Source of the DNA: Zelonia costaricensis | Lineage: Eukaryota; Euglenozoa; Kinetoplastea; Trypanosomatida; Trypanosomatidae | Direction: 5' to 3' | Length of the DNA stretch: 48,021 nucleotides | NCBI GenBank assembly: GCA_030849075.1 | Contig: JASAOO010003367.1 | Location: 1 to 48,021, forward strand | In this document: in pieces, positions 19,287 through 30,800 of the stretch | Position numbering within the stretch: position 1 is the first letter of the stretch | Layout of the letters: each line of letters begins with the position of its first letter | Made by a program: the position numbers and the translations under genes | Notes under the pieces: generated by a model | Seen by the model: only the letters and a program-made list of their open reading frames with translations | What the model was told of the DNA's origin: nothing | Databases searched by the model: none

Positions 19287-22200
19287 CAAACCAACAAAAA
19301 AAGAGAGCCGCGTTTCTCCTCCTCGGTACGAACGCGGCTGTCTGTGTCCCTCGTCTTTCCTTGGTTCTCGCCATCCCTCTCCCCATTTACACTTGCTTCC
19401 ATCGGCCCACATCTCCGTCTTTTGACCTAGCACTTGTCCGTGCCTGAACTGATTTCGTTTCTCGTTTTTTTTTTTGCTTCTCTTGCCCCGTTTCTGCGTT
19501 CGCTCTCCGTCACACTCATCGTTTTCCGCCTCTTCGACTGTTTTGAGACTTCACTTCTATGTTTTCTTCTGCTCTCCCTCCCCCTCTCTTGTTCACTTCA
19601 TGTGTGTGTGAGTGTGTGTGCGTGTGTGTGTTTGTATGTGCTTTTTTCTCCTTCTGCCCCATCGAAACTGTGCTCTCTGTGCTTCGTCATTCTGGTTTTC
19701 CCTTTAGGCTTTTATGCTCCTGAGATTTCCCATCTTAGCTCTCTTCGCCTTTCCTTTCCCTGTGTTGTCTGCGGTTTCTGTTTTCTCTGTGTTGTTCCTT
19801 TATTTGCGTTTCACACGTTATTTGTTGAACCTGATGACATTGATTTCATTGGTTGCGAGGCCGCCCCCCCCCCCTCACCCTCCCTACAGGAGGCTTCGTT
19901 GTCTTCGTCCCCACCCTCTTTTTTTTTGTTTTCTTCTCTCCGCCTTTTCTTCGTTGCTGCTTTACATGCGGTTTGCATTTCTCTTGTCCCCGTCTGTGGA
20001 CGCGCCGGCGCATTCCACTCTTTTTTTTCTGTTTGCCCTCCAATCCCGGAGTCGGCGCTGGCACGGTTCGCGCCGCCTTCACCTCCCCATCTCTCCATCC
20101 CGCGCAGAGCCGCCGTTACTCCCCCTCCACTCACCCCGCCTCTTTTCTTTTTTCTTTTCGCCCTCATGCCGTTGCTCCCTCTCCCAAGTACCCACAAAGG
20201 GGTTGCCTTGGTGAGATCATATACATCAAAGTCTGCCGCTGATGGCGCGCCCACTCACCACCAGAAACTAACAAAAAAATGCCGGTGCTTTTTTAGAAAC
20301 TTCTCCGCCATAGGACAGTTGCGGCGAGAGAGTTGGCAGAGACGGCTGCGTCCAAAGTGGACGGCGAGCATCTGCTGGCGGACAGGAAAACAGCACAGCA
20401 CTCTCCGACTCCATGCCGCCCTCCTCTTTTTGTAACGCAAACCGATGGACCTTCTGTGAGGTGCTTCCGCTCCACTTGCCTCCTATACTTCATGCCCTTC
20501 AGACAGCTCGCTTGTCTCCCCGTCGTGCTATCTCGTTGCTTTGCTCTTTCATGTCGCCGCCCCCACCCTCTGTCCCACGAGCCCCCCCCCCCTCCCCACT
20601 TTCTTCATTTACTCGTTGTAGCCGTGTACCGCTTCGATGCGCGCTGGGTTTTCCGCACTCGCCTGGAGCTACCGTCAACGCAGACGATGTTGTTGCACGA
20701 AGTGTGTCTCCGCTACGAGCGTCGAGTAAGATTTACGTGATTCTTTTTTTCCCTGTGTCTGTGTGCCACTGCTCTCCCTCTCTTCTTCCACGAAAAAAAG
20801 GTCTCTCACGCTTCACTCTTCTCTCGCAATTACATGTGGTGTCCTGCGTCTGATCCGCCGAGCACCAACCGGCTCCGCATCGGCTCGGACAGAAGAACAG
20901 CAAAACACAAGCAAACAAGCGACCCAGCGTGCGTGGATCTGCAAGCGTGAAATTCCCTTTTTCGTTTTCCTTTAAAGCCTCGCTTCTTGGCGAAGAAGCA
21001 AAACAGAAAAAAAGGTGCGCACGCAAGATCCCCCCCCCATTTATTCTCGGCTACCGTTTTCACGATGTGCGAGTCCTTCCCCTTCTTTTCTTCTCTTTCC
21101 TCTACACCCCAAGGTTTCTGCTATGGTGCAGGTGAGTGCTTGCGCGTGTGAGTGAGTCTCGGTGTCTTGAAATCACATTCACCGAGCGCGGCAGCGCGGC
21201 ACCCCGGCACTCCCGCCCCTTCAGCCACCTTTCGTGTCATGCTTTTCGATCGTCCACAGCTCCGCCTCAATTGGCAGTTTTGCCGTGCTCCCCTGCGTGA
21301 GGTAGCGGATGTGTGCACGCTTACTTCTCTCCCGCCCTGGGGTGCTCAATTCAGTCCTCAGCGCTGGTTCGTGCGTTGCACGCGCGTTGTTTTGCGCAGA
21401 CGTGCGTGCCTCACCGTCTTTTCCATGAGTTTGTGTCGTTGCTTTAGTGGCTTCTTTTTCTTCTTCTTGCCGTGTGCACTGGAGATCGTTTTTCTTCTCC
21501 TCCCCTCTCCCTTCGTGGGGGGGCTGTCTGTCTTCGATTCTCTTTGCGCCTCCTCTCCGGATGCTCGTCCGATACTTTTGTTTCCTGCCCGCTCTGTTTC
21601 GCTTCCTGTTCTTGTGTGTTGCCGGAACGCCTGCGCACAGTGACCAATGCAAAAAAGAAATAAACTAATGTTGTGCAGCAGGCGATAGTACGCCATCCTT
21701 CATTTCTAACTCTCCGCGCAGATGACGAACCTGACTCGCGACTTCAAGCGCGAAGGAAAGGGAAACATTAAAGAAACAAAGGCTGCCCACGGAAAGGCCG
21801 GGAGTGCCACTCACGAAGGGAAGGAGGCCAACCCTTGTGCTTCCTCGTCCCATGCTGACACGCAGGGTGTGAGGGCGATGGTGGCAGGGAGCCTGCTCCC
21901 GAGGCACTGGCGCGGAGTGCTACACAAGTGTATCCAACCAGCAACTGCGCCAGCGATCATCCCAGCGCGGTGAGCGGAAGGAGAGCCCCTAGAGGTGTCG
22001 GCTAGATCGAGCAGAGACAGCCACCCTCAAGCGCCAAGCGGTGGAGTGTCTAAAACCGCTGCGACGTCTTACCAAGGTGGTCCACGCCTTTGAGGCTACG
22101 CTGCCTTAGCGTTCCGTAGCTGCTGACTCGTAGACCGGCGTGCGGTGCTGACGGCGCGGTGCAAGCATTGCGTGTGCTGTTCCTCCTCCACGGCGTTTGC

Positions 22201-22908
22201 TCACTCCACCTCACCTCACCTCGTCTTTGCCTATCCCCGCGTCCTTCATTTACACACGTGTCACAACACGGCCGCCACACCACCGTTGTCCCACATAAAC
22301 CCGCACGCTGGCAATTGTGGGGTGCAGTAGCCGCGTTGAGCGAAACCCCGCCTCGTTTTCCCCGAGTCAAATCCGTAAAGCTCCGCGCTTTGGCAACGGC
22401 GTCCTCTCTTCTTTTTGTTTTCTCTCGCCCTGTAGCACGACCGGGCCACCTGTTGACTCCGGTAGCTCTTTAGATAGTTTTGTATGGGGAGAGGTTGGTT
22501 TCTGCGCCGCAGTCACTTTGCACTCACCTCCTCGCTTTCCTCTCTCGCAACAGCGCCGGAGTTTCTCTGAAGAAGAAGAAAAACAGCGCCTCTGAGCTGT
22601 TCCTCCGTAGGGCAAGCAGGTGACGTGGTTGCGCTAGCTTCCCCTCCGTTTCTTGCCGTTGCGTGCAGTTTCCCCTATTCCTCGGGCTTCCTCCCCGGTC
22701 TTGCAAGCTTCATTTTTCAAGCGCACCACCCACACGCTGCCTTGGTGCCCCTCCCTCCCTCCCTCCCTCCCTCTCACTGTCGCACGGGAGGCACCACGCA
22801 CGTGGGGCACTGTACACAGCCTCGGGCGCGCGATCACTTCTCCGCTCCGCCTCGCTCCCCACTGCCACTGCTCGGGCTTGTGGGTGTGGGCCACGCATAC
22901 GACGCGGT

Positions 22909-22990
22909 TTGTCTCTTTTTCCTCCCCTCTCGGTCGCCCCGGCATTTTGCCCTTTGCGGTCACCGTGGGTGAAACTGTTATTTGCTCGAG
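22909..22990 (+). promoter_or_regulatory. Candidate trans-splice acceptor of the kinase gene
   Basis: A C/T-rich tract (22909-22933) and a weaker one to 22985 are followed by AG at 22989-22990. If this acceptor is used the 5' UTR is only 38 bases and contains an ATG immediately followed by TAG (22998-23003). A downstream AG at 23002-23003 would exclude that ATG. Confidence 0.35.
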
Positions 22991-23028
22991 TGTGTGCATG
23001 TAGGCCTGACTAGTGGCGCGCGGCAACC

Positions 23029-24204
23029 ATGCAGAAGTACCAGATTCTTGGCAAGAAAGGCGAGGGCACCTTCAGCGAGGTGCTTCGCGCGCAAGACATC
23101 AAGACACAGCAGTACGTGGCCATCAAGTGCATGAAGAAGGCCTTCAAGTCGAAGGAGCAGGTGAACCGGCTGCGCGAGATCCAGGCCGTCCGCCGCCTGC
23201 AGCCGCACCCGAACATCGTTGACCTCGTCGAGGTGCTCTTTGACCGAAGCACGGGGCGCCTCGCGCTGGTGCTGGAGTTGATGGACATGAACCTCTACGA
23301 GCTCATCAAGGGCCGCAAGCAGTACCTCGGCGAAGAGAAGGTGCGGTCGTACATGTACCAGCTGCTGAAGGGACTCGACCACGCACACCGCATCGGCGTG
23401 TTCCACCGCGACATCAAACCAGAGAACCTCCTCATCGACGCGGACGGCCAACTCAAGATCGCCGACTTCGGCTCCTGCAAGGGTGTGTACTCGAAGTTGC
23501 CTCTGACCGAGTACATCTCGACGCGGTGGTACCGCGCCCCCGAGTGCCTGCTCACGGACGGCTACTACAACTACAAGATGGACCTCTGGAGCGCCGGATG
23601 CGTCTTTTTTGAAATCACCGCCCTCTTTCCGCTCTTCCCCGGCAGCAACGAGCTGGACCAGGTGCATCGCATCCACAACGTCCTCGGCACGCCACCGGCC
23701 GAGGTGCTGGACCGGCTCAAGAAGTTCGGCACCCACATGGACTACGACTTCCCCAAGAAACAGGGCACCGGGCTGGCCAAGCTGCTGCCGCACGTGTCGG
23801 CAGAGGCGCTCGACTTGATGAAGAAGCTCCTCACGTATGACGAGGAGCAGCGCTGCACGGCAAAGGAGGCCCTGCGCCACCCGTACTTTGCGAAGCTGCG
23901 CGAGGCGGACAAGAAGGCGCGGCGGCCAAAGCTGACGCAGGGCATCACCCGGCCCGCGACGGCAACGGACGAGCCTTGCTGCTCTGGTGGGCTGAACGCG
24001 AGCCCGCGCAACCCCACGACGAACGTGGTGCCGTCGCTGAACAGCACGCTGACCACAAGCCGCAAGCTTCCGGTGATTGAGGGCGTTTCGCCCACCAAGT
24101 CGTCGACCTTCACGTCGAATTACAGCACCGTTCACCCCGTTCCGGTGGCCATCGCCGTCTCGGCTGAGGACCTCAACGGACACAGCTTGCCCAAACTCGC
24201 CTAG
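23029..24204 (+). CDS. MOK/LF4-type MAP-kinase-related Ser/Thr protein kinase
   Basis: The protein is 391 residues, with the kinase domain at about residues 4-286. All key elements are intact: glycine loop G8-G13, catalytic Lys33 in VAIK, helix-C Glu50, HRD at 126-128, DFG at 146-148, the TEY dual-phosphorylation motif at 160-162, and APE at 170-172. The segment after DFG (SCKGVYSKLPLTEYISTRWY) is characteristic of the MOK/RCK branch that includes Chlamydomonas LF4, a regulator of flagellar length. By family, a role in flagellum length control is likely but not demonstrated here. The C-terminal 100 residues are Ser/Thr/Pro-rich and probably regulatory. In L. major I recall a protein kinase in this interval between IPCS and PABP1. 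The start is the first ATG able to give the full glycine loop. Confidence 0.93.
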   Translation: MQKYQILGKKGEGTFSEVLRAQDIKTQQYVAIKCMKKAFKSKEQVNRLREIQAVRRLQPHPNIVDLVEVLFDRSTGRLALVLELMDMNLYELIKGRKQYLGEEKVRSYMYQLLKGLDHAHRIGVFHRDIKPENLLIDADGQLKIADFGSCKGVYSKLPLTEYISTRWYRAPECLLTDGYYNYKMDLWSAGCVFFEITALFPLFPGSNELDQVHRIHNVLGTPPAEVLDRLKKFGTHMDYDFPKKQGTGLAKLLPHVSAEALDLMKKLLTYDEEQRCTAKEALRHPYFAKLREADKKARRPKLTQGITRPATATDEPCCSGGLNASPRNPTTNVVPSLNSTLTTSRKLPVIEGVSPTKSSTFTSNYSTVHPVPVAIAVSAEDLNGHSLPKLA

Positions 24205-27200
24205 ACAAGAACTACCACGTTTTTTTTTTTCTGGTTTCTGTCGAGTAGGTAAGGCACACATCTCTGTGCACTGCTACGTGACCCTCTGCTGCTGCTGCTG
24301 CGTCGCTTTTCTCGCTTTCGTCGCCGTGCATCCGGCGCGCGTCGCCCACGACGAAAGCTTGTGGATGGGTTGGCGTTTTTGACTTTGCGAGGACGTGCGC
24401 GTGCGTGTGTGTGTGTGTGTAGGTGGCACGCTACGCTTCAACTCTCGAGGCTTACAGAGCTGCATTTTTCTTTTTTCTTGTAGTTTTGCTTCCTCTTTGC
24501 TGTCCGCTGCTTGCCGAGCGCAACCGCGTCCTTTTCGCGTTCTCTGTTGTTTTCTTTTCGGCATCCCACTCTTCTGAGGCACCGGCATGGAACTGCTGGG
24601 CTTGTATTGACGTTCTCTCTTGTGCCCCTCTTGTCTTCGCGCTTTGAACTCCCCATCCCGCTTCTCTTTTTTTTTGTGATTTTCATAGCAGTGATGTTAC
24701 TTCGCATGCTGGCGGCGTCAGCTGCTGTTTCCATCTCTTTACTCTTGGCGGTGTGCAGGAAGTGAGGTGATGGCGGCTTAAGGCGCCACTGCAGCCCCGT
24801 CGCTTCTTGTGGTGTCTCTTGTTTGACCGAGCTTCTCGGTGACCGCTCATGCCCCAGTGCATCCTGAGCACTTCGCTGAGCTTGTCGTGGCCCTAATGCC
24901 GCCTCCCACCACCCCTGCTCCTTCCGACCCCGCGTTGTGCATTCCACCGTCTGCTTTCACGTTTCTCGACCCCAGACTGCGCCGTGGGCATGAGCACCCG
25001 CGCGTTCCTTTAAGAGTTCAGCGCCTGCGCGCTGGTGCGTTTTTTTCTTTTGTTTCGCGCTCATGATGCTGCGCTGTTGCTGCATTGACGCTCTCTCTCT
25101 CTTTCACTTGACGCTCCGACAGGGAAAAAGAAAAGAGAAAGGATCCACACACGGGAACCACCACCTGCGCAACTCCGCGTTAATCTTGGCAGATCGACGA
25201 CACCCCCTTCGTGAAGCGTGTGGCCCGCTGGCCAAGCTCGCTGCAGTGCAACTGCGCAACCGTTCCGTTGCCGTCTTTACCTTGTCCGTTTTTGAACCCC
25301 CTCACCTCCCCCCCACCCTTAAAAGAGCGACTCGTGGGGCGTGCAGGTGAGGAGGACGGGGCGGCAGCGGAGGGGGAAGTCATGAGGCACGGCTGAGGCC
25401 TCACACCCCGACCCTCTTCCCCGCCTCGTTTCCCGGCCCCGTGCGCGGCTGCTACTCCACCATCTGCGTTTCGTTCGTTCACTTGCGCGTCGCTTGCTGC
25501 ACCTTTGGTCTTGTACGAGGGCGATTCGCTGACCGAGCAAGTCGCGCACATTCTTGTGTCTCAAGGCAGTCGTCACGGCGGCGCTGAACCTCGGACCACC
25601 GCGAGCGCAGCCAACAGCAATAGCAAAAGAAGACAAACGGCATGTTGCCGGCGCCTTTTCTTTCCCCACGAAGGTGGCGCCTATCTGCGCTCGTATGAGT
25701 GTCAGCTTTCCTTTTTTTTTCTTGTTGAGAGAGGTGGTTGGACTCGCGCTGCTTTCTTTTGTTCATCCACACGATGGTGGTGAGGCGACGAGCGTGGTTC
25801 GCTCTGCTGAGGTTGGAAGTCCGTCTGCGCCATTCCCGTCCTACCACCGTCCCCTCTCCACGTCTTGTGCACTTTGCAAGGTCCCCTCAAACACTCGCTT
25901 CCTCCTCTTTGCCCACTGCTTTCCCTTCCCCCTCACATGTCTCCTTTTTGCTTTTCGTCTCTGCGCTCTTCTCCTCCTCCATTCTCGGGACCTTCGCATC
26001 GCACACAGGCAATGTGGTCTTCTTTCCCCACCCCCTGCCACACTTGCGCTTTCACTCTTTTCTCCCTCCGTTTGTTGAATCGCCGTCGGTGCTCTGTGTA
26101 CGTTCACTTGTGCCAAACTACCTTTCTGCAGCTGCGCCTTCTTCGGTGTCCTTGTCTCTGTTTCTTTTTTTTGTTGATTTGTCACTTTCGGGGCTCTCCG
26201 TTTCCAGGGAGGGAAGGCGTGTGACGGCGCTGTCGCTGCTTTTCTTTTTTCGGTGCTCTTCCTTTCCGCGCTCGCGTGTGTGCCTCTCTGCGGTGGTGTC
26301 AGGTCAGCTGGCCCCCACCCCCCTCCACCCTTTCCCCTCAGCTCCCTCCACCCTTTCCCTTCAGCTCCCTCCGCTCCCACGCCCTCCTCCTCCTCCTCCT
26401 GACCTCTTTTCCAACCCCGCGCAAACACTCTGCCCTACAGCGTCTTCCTCCGCTGCCCTTCACCCGCTCTCCCTCCCCCCTCACCGCTCACTGTACACTC
26501 CACCCTCCCTCCCGCGCCCCCTCGCTCACGGGCAGATGTGCTCATCCACTCCCTCCCTCCCCTCCGTCAAGGTCTCTTCGCAATCGCTGAATTCCCTCCT
26601 TCGGTCTACGTCTCTCTCCCTGCTTGTGTGTGCGTGTGTTTGAGTGTGCGAGCGTGTGCTTTTGAGTGTTCGGTCTTTGCTTTTTGTGCCCTCGTGCCGT
26701 TATCTTCGTCGTCCTGCGCTTTCTTTTTTCCGCCCCCCCCCCTTCCGGTCTCACCCCTCAGCCTCCCTTTTCTCAGCCACGAAGCGTCTGATGCACGGGA
26801 GGGTGCGGCGCCCCAACGGCGCCCACAGTTCGTGTGCTCTTTTTCTCTTCCCGGCTGTGCAGCATGCCTTCTTCTTCGCCGTGTGGGCTTTGCCGTCGCT
26901 TGCCGTTTTTGTTCTCTCTCTTTTCACTTCACGTGTGTCTTACCCCAGCGCGAGTCTCCGCCCCCTTCCCTAATAGCTGTCTTGCTTGCTTTTCTTTTTC
27001 GTACGCGTTAGAAGCCGCGTCAGGGGTGCTGGCGTCTACCCTCGTTTCTATGTGCCTGCTAGCGTGCTTGGAGAAATCTCTGGTCTCCGTCTCCTCGCTG
27101 CCCATCACCTGTTCGCCGAAGTCCCCCCTGGTCACTACTTTTCAATGGACCGCGGTGTTTTGGCGCTCGTGATTGCGTGCGCACGGTGGTTTCACCTGTG

Positions 27201-27863
27201 CGTATGTGGGTGCCTGTGCTGGTGTGTATGTGTGTTTGCGTGTGTATTTGTGGATTTGCTTTGCCAAGGTGCGCGAGCGTTTCTGAGCGCTCGAGGGTGA
27301 CGCATGATTCGGCGTATGTCTCTGTCAACATCCCCCCCTTTCCCCGCCAGCTAAAAGACGGAATCGAGAAAAAAAACAGCTAGGATGGCGTGAAGGATGT
27401 GTGACTCACCCGAGCTGCTGAGGCGCTCCCCACACAGACACAACAAGAAGCGCGTGGAGCAGCGTTCCCTTGGGCATGCTAGATCATCTGTACTAGCCGA
27501 ATGCCTCAGCTTTCTCTTGGTCTCCTGTTGGCTCCAGTCCCCTTTGCGGCCTCGGAGCTTAGCTGATCTTGCGCGTTCTCATGAGCTACGTCCAGACACC
27601 ACACCGCGCGGTGTGCTTGTATGTGTGTGTGTGTTTGAGGAAGGGCGTCAACAAGTGTGAAGCGGGAGTTCAGCTTTGCGCATTCTTCACCTTTCACTCT
27701 GCCCTTTCTTTTTGTCCGTTTCTGCCTGCTAACCGATGTCCTTCCACACTCTCACCATCCCCGTGTCAACGCCACCCTCTCACCCGCACAACTGGTGCGA
27801 CCGAACGTCTTCTCAAGTCCTCCCCGTACACAAGCTTCTGCTCCGCTACGTCCGCTCACGAGC
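24205..27863 (+). other. Intergenic spacer
   Basis: This 3.66 kb stretch has no supportable gene. It contains a GT-rich run at about 24400-24421, a roughly 23-base direct repeat (cctccaccctttccc-ctcagct, at about 26322-26366, two copies), C/T-rich tracts over 25840-26530, and a second GT-rich stretch at 27200-27250. The open frames at 25738-26643 and 26538-27011 are pyrimidine artefacts. Confidence 0.55.
27685..27817 (+). promoter_or_regulatory. Candidate trans-splice acceptor of the 1029-residue protein gene
   Basis: A C/T tract at about 27685-27733 is followed, after a mixed stretch, by AG at 27816-27817, with further AGs at 27833-27834 and 27861-27862. No ATG lies between 27817 and the start at 27864. 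Confidence 0.35.
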
Positions 27864-30800
27864 ATGAGACGGCACTACGGCGCACACCGCGCGCTCGGGG
27901 TGACCGCACTATGCACGTCGCAGCGCTGCCATTCCATTGGCGGGCGAGCGAGCCCGCTCGGCTTCTCGACGCCGCCGGACAAACACGCCCGCGTCAAGCA
28001 GGTCAACAACGGCACGATGGCTCAGCGCATCCCCGGCACCACCAAGCTCCGCTACACGAACCAGCGAGGCCGCACCTTCACCTTTTCCATTCCCGTCGGC
28101 CAGCTTACCCACCCGCCGGTGGTGCGCCGCGGCGCGTCGGTGGGCGGTTGGCACGAGATTGACACGAGCTTCAGCGACGTCGGCAACCTGGAGGACGACA
28201 TGCCGACCGAGGTGGATGAGCGGCTGGCGGCTGCCGCGGTGGCTGGCGAGGCCGGGCTTGTCGAGATGGACACGACGCAGCTGAGGGAGCTGCAGCAGGC
28301 CTTTGTGCAGCTGTGCCGGGAGTACGTGCTCATGGACACGAGCGGCATGAAGACGTCCATGACGTACGGCGAGCTCAACACCGGCCCCGACTACGAGCAC
28401 TTTGATCGCAAGTCGCGTCGGCGCCGGCACTGGCTTGCCATTCGGCACCGCTACGAGGACGTCAAGGAGCTCTTGTGGCCCTCTGACCTTCTTGCGCAGC
28501 CAGACACAAGTCCTGCGTCCCTTGAACGCTGCGGCGACGGCAGCGGCAGCAGCGACGCGCCAACAGCAGAGGAGGCAGTGCCGGCGCTCTCCTTCTCGGA
28601 GATGATGGAGGCACTGACGTGGTTGGAGGCGGCCTCCACGTTCGCGATTCGCACGCACCGCCCCTACGACACGGTGGACGCCCCCAACTTCGCGTCCCTC
28701 GATCTTGCTCGCGAGGTGCGTGTGGTCGCGACACGCGCACGCGCGGTGCTGTCGTCCGCCAGGCATGCGTCGCACGGCGCAGACGCCGCGGCCACGGCGG
28801 ACCGCGTCATCTCCCTAGGCGCTCTCTGCGCCAACCACGGCGTGCCCGTGTCGGTCGCCTTCTCCCCGGCACGGCACGGCGCGCCAGCGCCTGCTAGCGA
28901 GAGCATCGCCGCGCACGCGTGGCTGAGCGCTGTCCCGGCGCTGTCGCGCGTGCGAGACGCGGTACGTGTGATGGCGGTTCTGCACCGCATGGCAGCCGAC
29001 GGCGGGGATGGGACGACCACCGCACTGCTCCGGTTTAGCGACGCTGACGGGTCGGTGACGCAGGCGCCGCTGCTGCACGCCGCGTGTCGCCTCGTTGCGC
29101 CAGCCCTCTTCGAAAACGCCGCCGCACTCGAGAACGTGGATGAGAGTGAACTCTGCGTCCTCCTGCGGTTCGCCACGGAGCTGGAGGAGCAGAACAGCGC
29201 CTTCTTGCGCGCCGACCTTTCCGCGCTGGCCACGAGCGAGGCCGAGCAGACCCACCTCGCCGAGTGTCGGCGCGGGCTGAGACACTTCACGCGGCTCGTG
29301 CTTTCGCGCTGCCGGCGTTTGTTGGGCCGCGAGGGGGACGGCGCCAGCCCGGTGACGCTGTTGAGCGGCGACGGCGAGAACATTCCGTTTGTGGATTTGC
29401 AAGCCTTCGCGGACCACAACCACCCCGATGTGCGAGTGCATGAGAAGGTGGGCCGCGCCAACGCGAAGGGTCTTCGCTACGCACGGCTGCAAGCCAACGC
29501 CTCCACAACGCTCGCAGAGTTGCTCGCCCGACTCGAGGCCGCTAGCGACGACTTCGCCGTCGGCGCCCATGGCCTGCGCAGTGACCTGCTGCAGCGGCTG
29601 ACGCACAAGGCCGCGCTGGGGAAGGGCCGCCTGGCGCTGGACGACATCACACGCGCACTGCCGCTGCTGGCCTCGGAGATGGCGGTGACGTCCGAGTCGC
29701 AGGTGAAGGAGAGGTATGACCGGCTGCTGACGGCTGCGTCGACGACGATCGGAGTGGCGCTGCAGCAGCCACAGCCACCGGCGACCATCCTCGCCCTTTT
29801 GGAGGGACTCGCTGCGTGCCACTACGTGCCGAGCTCTTACAAGGCGCTCGAGATGGTCCTGCTCCGCACGCTCATGGCGGGCGCCCTCTCGCTGGGCGAG
29901 GCTGGACGCGGTCTGACGGCGATGCTGCAGTGCGTGGGCCCGCACCGCGTTTCGCAGTCGGTGCAACAGGCGGTGGCGATGCGCGTGGTGGCTGCGGTGG
30001 AGGCGGATGCCGCGAGCGGGGTTGCGTCGGGTGACCACTGCCGCAGCGGCAACGGCCGCGCACGGGGTGCCGCGCCCCCGACCGACGTAATAGCGGTGCT
30101 CCGCGCACTGCGGTACAGCTCGTACCCGGCGTTCGCCTCGCTCGTGTGCCTCGTCGAGCGGTCGGCGGCGGCACTGGATGTGCACACGTGGCCCGCAGCG
30201 CTGCAGGTACGCTACGGGGTCCTGCTGACGGCTGCGGCGGCCGCCACGGCGGCGTCTAAGTCCGAGGCGGACGCGGCTGTCGGCGGTGCTATGGAGAGTA
30301 GTGCGCGGCAGCTTCTCCTGCGTGGATTGTCGTGCGCGTCCGAGCCGGGGTGCGATGGCGAAGACGCTTTCCAAGAGTGCTTGACTGCCTGCGCCGCTCT
30401 CGAGCTCGACGCCACACCGCCGCCGCTGGTGGAGTGGGCGCAGACCCGGCCGGCGGCGACGGCCGTGCATTCCTTGTGCACACCGAAGCTGGCCGTGAGC
30501 ACCGTGGAGGCGCTCGAGAGCGTTGGGCTCGCCCCGTCCGCGTGGCACACGGCGTACATTCTCTACTTGACGGCCGCGCTGCGGCAGGTGCAGCCTGTCG
30601 AGGGGCGCGCAGGACACCGCGCGTGGCCGCCGCTGGACGACGACGCAGAGACCGCGGAGCGGTGCCTCTATTTGCGCCACGCCGCGCCGGAGCTGCGCCG
30701 CGTGGCCGCAGCGCTGCTGGAGGCGGAGGTGGGTCGGCTGGATGCACTGCTTGACCGCGGCGGCAGTGCCACCACGGAGCAGGGCCACACGGGCGCCCCG

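Larger units (their letters stand above)
16065..23028 (+). other. Exceptionally long spacer (7 kb) between the PSP1-domain gene and the kinase
   Basis: No convincing gene is visible on either strand. Most of it is C/T-rich on the + strand, and many long open frames there (such as 17209-18066 and 19434-20435) begin at non-ATG codons and are rich in Phe, Ser, Pro, Cys and Leu, as random translation of pyrimidine tracts would be. It contains the 293-base tandem duplication (17091-17710) with an N at the junction, a GT microsatellite at 19263-19286, and a CCCT tandem run at about 22750-22775. The stretch 21720-22140 is less pyrimidine-biased and holds an 83-codon ATG-initiated frame that could be a small gene. 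The rest would be the 3' UTR of the PSP1 gene plus the 5' region of the kinase. Confidence 0.55.

Noticed and set aside
19434..20435. 333-codon frame in the 7 kb spacer
   Set aside because: It is C/T-rich with Phe/Ser/Leu/Pro composition. There is no ATG near its start and no family resemblance.
16065..23028. SIDER retroposons or snoRNA/tRNA genes in the long spacer
   Set aside because: I found no signature I could align by eye with confidence. Absence is not proven without a profile search.
22978..24261. 427-codon antisense frame opposite the kinase
   Set aside because: It is a shadow frame produced by strong G/C third-position bias of the real gene. The same explanation covers antisense frames opposite PABP1, IPCS and the 1029-residue gene.
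25738..26643. 301-codon frame after the kinase gene
   Set aside because: It has the composition of a translated pyrimidine tract and no recognisable domain.
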